From Sphingobium sp. CR2-8 (GTDB taxonomy: Bacteria > Pseudomonadota > Alphaproteobacteria > Sphingomonadales > Sphingomonadaceae), in assembly GCF_035818615.1 (NCBI RefSeq), contig NZ_JAYKZY010000002.1:2501-66500 (forward strand): a stretch of 64,000 nucleotides of DNA. Direction: 5' to 3'. A program made the translations under genes and the position numbers. This document shows positions 60,635 through 64,000 of this stretch, in pieces. The notes under the pieces are model-generated. The model was not told the origin of the DNA and did no database searches. It saw only the letters and a program-made list of their open reading frames with translations. Within the stretch, counting starts at the first letter, position 1. Each line of letters opens with the position of its first letter.

Positions 60635-60778
60635 TTACTTGGACTTCCCAGATTGTCCGGAAGCCTGGGACACGGCGCTGCCCGCCGACCGGAGATCCTT
60701 GCCTGCGCCTTCCACCGTATTGCAGGCGGTGAGGCCAAGAGCGGCAAGTGTGGTCACTGCAAAAGCGATCTTCGTCAT
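60635..60778 (-). CDS. Entericidin A/B family lipoprotein
   Basis: This 47-residue lipoprotein starts MTKIAFAVTTLAALGLTACN with AAGGA upstream; a start five codons earlier is possible. The lipobox LTAC is followed by NTVEGAGKDLRSAGSAVSQA, the entericidin pattern. In E. coli these form an antidote/bacteriolytic pair tied to stationary phase and osmotic stress; a role beyond envelope stress is not inferable here. It is last of the minus-strand stress-type genes and ends near the terminator. Confidence 0.85.
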   Translation of the reverse strand: MTKIAFAVTTLAALGLTACNTVEGAGKDLRSAGSAVSQASGQSGKSK

Positions 60779-60807
60779 AATCTTGTCCTTCATTCCTGAC
60801 AGATGGC

Positions 60808-61062
60808 TCAGCGGTTGCCTTTGAGGGCGGGGATGGCGGCCAGTGCTGCCGACGCAATTGCCAGCAGGCTTATGACCGGGTGCGCCCGGTAAAAGGCGCG
60901 GGCTTCATCGATCACTGTCCCCAGCAACCCCTCCACCTGGCCCTCAAGCTGGCGGGCCTGACCCCGCAACTGGGTTTCCTTGTCCCCGGTCAGAGCGCCG
61001 AAGCCCTCCTCCAGCGTGCCGACCTTGTCCTTGATGGTGCCCATGATGTCGTGCTTGTTCAT
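60808..61062 (-). CDS. CsbD/YqjD-like stress protein
   Basis: This 84-residue protein starts MNKHDIMGTIKDKVGTLEEG, with AGGAA before the ATG; the longer open frame upstream is rejected. The N-terminal part resembles CsbD (GALTGDKETQLRGQARQLEG). The C-terminus is one hydrophobic helix (HPVISLLAIASAALAAIPAL), as in YqjD/ElaB-type ribosome-anchoring proteins, which gives a membrane-attached stress protein. The precise function is unknown. It lies between the entericidin and membrane-protein genes. Confidence 0.8.
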   Translation of the reverse strand: MNKHDIMGTIKDKVGTLEEGFGALTGDKETQLRGQARQLEGQVEGLLGTVIDEARAFYRAHPVISLLAIASAALAAIPALKGNR

Positions 61063-61099
61063 GATGATGTTCCTATACGTGTAGATATGGTTGGATCGG

Positions 61100-61960
61100 T
61101 CAGGGGTTGCGCCGGGTCGCGACGATACCGCCCGCTGCGGCCGCGCCTGCGCCCAGCAGCATGACCAGGAACAGGGCGAAGGCCGTGCCTGCAGCATAGT
61201 CCGCACCCTTGGCCCCCGCGTCGATCGCGGTGTCTACGGCGCTCTTCTTGGCGAACAGAAAGTCCTGCCGGGCCTTTTCCACCTTGGCGCGGGCGTCGCT
61301 TTCGCTGATCTTCTGCTGGGCTGCGATGATCGCCGCGATGCGATTTTCCGCTTCCTGTCCTTCCGCGCCGCCGCGCGCCATGCCGGGGAGTTCAGCCACG
61401 ATCGCCTTGCGGCTCTGCTCGGGCGTCATCTGCGCGGGGTTGGCGGGGGCGTCATCCAGCAGCGCGCTGACCTGCGCATCGACGTCCGCCTCATCGATGC
61501 CGGCAGCCTTGGCCACGGTGGGCGTAATGACGCCGGCGCTGGCCGTTGCCGCGGTGGCGAGGCCGCCCACTGTGCGGAATGCGCCACCCACCAGACCGCC
61601 GATCGCGGAACTGAGCAGGTAGAAGGTCAGCAGCAGGGTCAGACCCCAGATGGCGACGCCGTGCAGGACGCCGTCGATCGGCCGCCTTGTGTGAGAGATG
61701 GTCGCGGCGGCGAAGGCGCCGGCGCCCAGCGCGATCACGGTGCTCAGCGTCCACCAGATGATGGCGCCAATGCCAAGGCCGCCGGCGCTTGGCCCGCCAT
61801 TACCGGCCGGGTCCAGGCTGGAAAAGCCAATGCCCGCGCCCAACAGGCCCAGCATCAGTTCGATAGCGAGCGCGACGACGGTGCCGACGAGCAGCGCCGA
61901 CCAGCTCATACGCGGGGTGACGCGGACGTCAAAATGCGGATCGTTCATGGTCGTTGCCAT
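61100..61960 (-). CDS. Multi-helix membrane protein of unknown function
   Basis: This 286-residue protein has GGAGG 5 nt before the ATG (MATTMNDPHFDVRVTPRMSW). It has about four to five membrane helices: residues 18-45, 65-87, 98-130 and one near the C-terminus (AGTAFALFLVMLLGAGAAAA). Between them is a soluble helical loop (about 150-250) rich in Ala, Glu and Lys. Similar proteins accompany CsbD genes in alphaproteobacteria. No function is known to me. Confidence 0.8.
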   Translation of the reverse strand: MATTMNDPHFDVRVTPRMSWSALLVGTVVALAIELMLGLLGAGIGFSSLDPAGNGGPSAGGLGIGAIIWWTLSTVIALGAGAFAAATISHTRRPIDGVLHGVAIWGLTLLLTFYLLSSAIGGLVGGAFRTVGGLATAATASAGVITPTVAKAAGIDEADVDAQVSALLDDAPANPAQMTPEQSRKAIVAELPGMARGGAEGQEAENRIAAIIAAQQKISESDARAKVEKARQDFLFAKKSAVDTAIDAGAKGADYAAGTAFALFLVMLLGAGAAAAGGIVATRRNP

Positions 61961-62000
61961 GGAAGCCTCCTGTTCTTTGATTATTTGGGGGGAGAGGCGC

Positions 62001-62186
62001 TTACTTGCTCTTCAGCGTCTTGATGGCAGCCTCGATGGTTTCGGCTACGCTCGATTGCGCCTTGCCGCCCATCTTTTCAGCAGCGCCTTTCGCCTGCGTT
62101 TTACGGTCGCCGGTGATTTTGCCGATCGCTTCCTTGATCGACCCTTTCACCTGGCGCGCTTCGCCCTTGATGCGGTCTTCGTTCAT
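62001..62186 (-). CDS. CsbD family stress protein
   Basis: This 61-residue soluble helical protein starts MNEDRIKGEARQVKGSIKEA and contains IGKITGDRKTQAKGAAEKMG, the CsbD signature, ending TIEAAIKTLKSK. GGAGG lies 5 nt before the ATG; an ATG four codons earlier is rejected. CsbD proteins are abundant under general stress. It is probably first of the minus-strand stress group. Confidence 0.9.
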   Translation of the reverse strand: MNEDRIKGEARQVKGSIKEAIGKITGDRKTQAKGAAEKMGGKAQSSVAETIEAAIKTLKSK

Positions 62187-62304
62187 ATGATCCTCCATCG
62201 TCGTGGCGGGCCGAAGCTGCGCCGATGATGGAGAAATAAGGCGGGCCGTTTCCGTGTGGCAGATGCGTAAATACTAAATCGTATAGTAGTTCTGCATCAT
62301 AAAG

Positions 62305-63780
62305 TCAGTTTATCGGCAGCTTCAACGGATAGCCGCGCTCGCGCGCCCACAGCACGGCCTGGGCGCGTCGGTTGACGCCGATCTTAGCGTAGACGCGCGC
62401 AACATGATTGCGCAGCGTGTTACGGGAAACCCCCATCTCCCGGGCTATGACCGTGTCGTCGCCGCCCTCGCACAAGCGGCTGAGCACTTCCTTCTCCCGC
62501 CGCGTGAGTTCGCTGGTTTCGACTGGACGCGGCGCGCCATGGGGCGTGCGCAAATTGGCAAGCTTTTCCACGACGGTTCGACTGAACCAATTGGTGTCCT
62601 TCATCACGGCTTCAATTGCGCCGATCAGTTCCAGTTCGCTGTGGCGCCGTTCGTGGATGTCCTGGATGACCCACAAGATGCAGGTGTCTCGGCGCAGCGA
62701 GATGGAGGCGGCCGAGACCAGACATTCGGTCAGGCCGCCGTGCTGGGTGCGCACCGTTGCATCTTTGCCGCGAAAAGCCGTTCGTTCGCTTAGTTCTTCC
62801 TCAGCCGTGTCAAGGAAGGTCCCATCTTTCCATAATTTAAGCGCCGCCATGGTCCTGCCCATCGCCTCGTCCGACGACCAGCCGGTAAGCTGGTGGAAGG
62901 CGTCGTTGGTATCACATAAGATGCCATCGTCCCGCGTGGTGATCGCCATAGCTACCGGGGCAAGGCGAAATGTCGTGACGAACCGCTCCTCGCTGTGCCG
63001 CAGTTCATTCTCCGCCTGCCTGCGCGGCTCCAAATCTGCGAAAGAAAAGAGCATGCAGGGCTCGTCATCCAGTTCGACCGGTTGTCCAGCGACGATCACT
63101 AGCTTGCGGCCGCCGTCGGGCAGTTCGATATCCGCCTGCATTTGCGGCACGGTGCGGCCTTCCCGGAGCCTGTCCTTGGCCCCGTCGAGATTTTCGGCGT
63201 CCTTGAGGATATCGATTTCGTAGAGGCTGCGACCAAGGACTTCATCCTTCTGATAACCGGTGAGGTCCACAAAGCCCTGGTTGACCTTCACATAACGCTG
63301 GTCGGCCAAGCGCATGATGACGGCAGGCGCAGGATTGACGTTGAATGTTTGTTCAAAGCGCTGCTCTGCTTCAAAACGCAACGACACATCCTGGATGACA
63401 AGCACGAGCAGGTCAGGATTCCCGTCCACATCGGTGAGGATCAGGCTGCGTATCTGGTGTATCCATCGAGGCTCGTCCTCGTCTTGCGGAATGACTTCGA
63501 CGATGACCTCATCAAAGGCTTCTCCGGCGATGACCCGGTCGATCGGATAATCCCCTTCTCCCAATCTATGCTTGTTGCGATAGCGCAACTGAAAGCGCTG
63601 CCGGTAGTCGTCGACATCCGTTCCAAGGCCGCTCATCTGATCGACGCCGTGCATCCGAAGTGCGGCTTCATTCGCCCACAATATGGTCTGGTTTGCATCT
63701 ACCAGCAGGACCCCTTCGCTCAGGCTGCCGATGATATGCCTGAGGCGATCGAGATCAATGGATGGTTGAACGTTGGTCAT
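62305..63780 (-). CDS. PAS-domain LuxR-type regulator
   Basis: This 491-residue cytoplasmic protein has three PAS-like sensor regions, about residues 10-130 (IIGSLSEGVLLVDANQTILW), 140-250 (VNQGFVDLTGYQKDEVLGRS) and 265-380 (NDAFHQLTGWSSDEAMGRTM). It ends in a LuxR/NarL HTH (SELTRREKEVLSRLCEGGDD, then REMGVSRNTLRNHVARVYAK). No kinase or receiver domain is present, so it is a one-component sensor. It lies 119 bp upstream of the CsbD gene on the same strand and may regulate the stress cluster, by position only. Confidence 0.9.
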   Translation of the reverse strand: MTNVQPSIDLDRLRHIIGSLSEGVLLVDANQTILWANEAALRMHGVDQMSGLGTDVDDYRQRFQLRYRNKHRLGEGDYPIDRVIAGEAFDEVIVEVIPQDEDEPRWIHQIRSLILTDVDGNPDLLVLVIQDVSLRFEAEQRFEQTFNVNPAPAVIMRLADQRYVKVNQGFVDLTGYQKDEVLGRSLYEIDILKDAENLDGAKDRLREGRTVPQMQADIELPDGGRKLVIVAGQPVELDDEPCMLFSFADLEPRRQAENELRHSEERFVTTFRLAPVAMAITTRDDGILCDTNDAFHQLTGWSSDEAMGRTMAALKLWKDGTFLDTAEEELSERTAFRGKDATVRTQHGGLTECLVSAASISLRRDTCILWVIQDIHERRHSELELIGAIEAVMKDTNWFSRTVVEKLANLRTPHGAPRPVETSELTRREKEVLSRLCEGGDDTVIAREMGVSRNTLRNHVARVYAKIGVNRRAQAVLWARERGYPLKLPIN

Positions 63781-64000
63781 GCGTGAGTTTTAGCCGTTAT
63801 AGGCATTTGGGCAAAGCGTTCGACGCAAGAGCCGCGCTTTCATTGAAATGGAATGCTGAAGTAGCGTCGATGAGCACGCCAAGGCTCCACCTAAGCGGAA
63901 CGTCTGCACTTGGCGACGGGAATTGGTACGATGAACGTCTGCGAAGGGTGTGCGCCGTGCAAATCCGAGCCACGCGCGCAAGCGCAAGCGCTCGTCCAGC
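63781..64000. other. Window end, no gene supported
   Basis: The last 220 bp hold the upstream region of the PAS-LuxR gene and a short minus-strand frame without a convincing start or family. Nothing is annotated. Confidence 0.4.

Noticed and set aside
24683..64000. Search by eye for a second tRNA-Gly 3' end (attachment repeat) or a CRISPR array
   Set aside because: No copy of the tRNA end and no regularly spaced repeats were noticed; a computed repeat search would be needed to be certain.

Overview
The window reads as chromosomal DNA of a Sphingomonadaceae bacterium (Sphingobium/Sphingomonas/Novosphingobium type). Pointers are the alphaproteobacterial rRNA operon end, GC-rich coding with many TonB-dependent receptors, oligopeptidases and a periplasmic PaoABC-type oxidoreductase, and a lasso peptide of the kind known from Sphingobium. 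No sequence search was run; all family calls come from motifs and architecture read directly.

Layout. (1) 1-3.4 kb: tail of an rRNA operon (23S, 5S, tRNA-fMet, terminator). (2) 3.4-24.4 kb: ordinary chromosome. It holds an exported S9 peptidase, a TPP riboswitch driving a small membrane protein and thiC, a low-GC Fic toxin/antitoxin pair, an Atm1/HMT1-type ABC transporter, oligopeptidase B with a thioesterase, aminopeptidase P, tRNA-Thr, a TonB receptor and a paoABC-like operon. (3) 24.7-35.6 kb: tRNA-Gly, then a stub resembling a recombinase N-terminus, a LuxR-type autoinducer-binding regulator and a complete trbBCDEJKLFGI mating-pore operon ending in a DUF2274 gene. No relaxase, coupling protein or integrase is present, so this is part of an integrative conjugative element or a decayed one. 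(4) 35.5-46 kb: a LysR regulator and a class II lasso peptide locus. Precursor, B and C genes lie on the plus strand and face a minus-strand FecI/FecR/TonB-transducer/isopeptidase operon. (5) 46-57 kb: a defence-like island with a fused nucleotidyltransferase-HEPN protein, a 1316-residue Mrr-like nuclease/TPR/GreAB-C/PIN-like protein, an intact IS66-family element with an 8-bp target duplication, and a SIR2-HerA pair. (6) 57.5-64 kb: a TetR/MFS pair with two matching operators, then a stress-type cluster (entericidin, CsbD-like proteins, a membrane protein) followed by a PAS-LuxR regulator.

How the parts fit. The lasso locus looks self-contained. B and C mature and cyclise the precursor. The TonB receptor carries an N-terminal signalling domain, so with FecR and FecI it should sense and import a lasso peptide. 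The isopeptidase would then open it. Three genes are broken by single-base deficits in G/C runs: trbL, the lasso receptor gene and fecR. In each case one extra base restores a full-length family-like protein. Either these are homopolymer errors in the assembly, or the conjugation and lasso-uptake functions are decaying.

The strongest candidates for follow-up are the lasso precursor and its palindromic promoter region, the giant nuclease/TPR/GreAB-C/PIN protein, and the SIR2-HerA system beside it.
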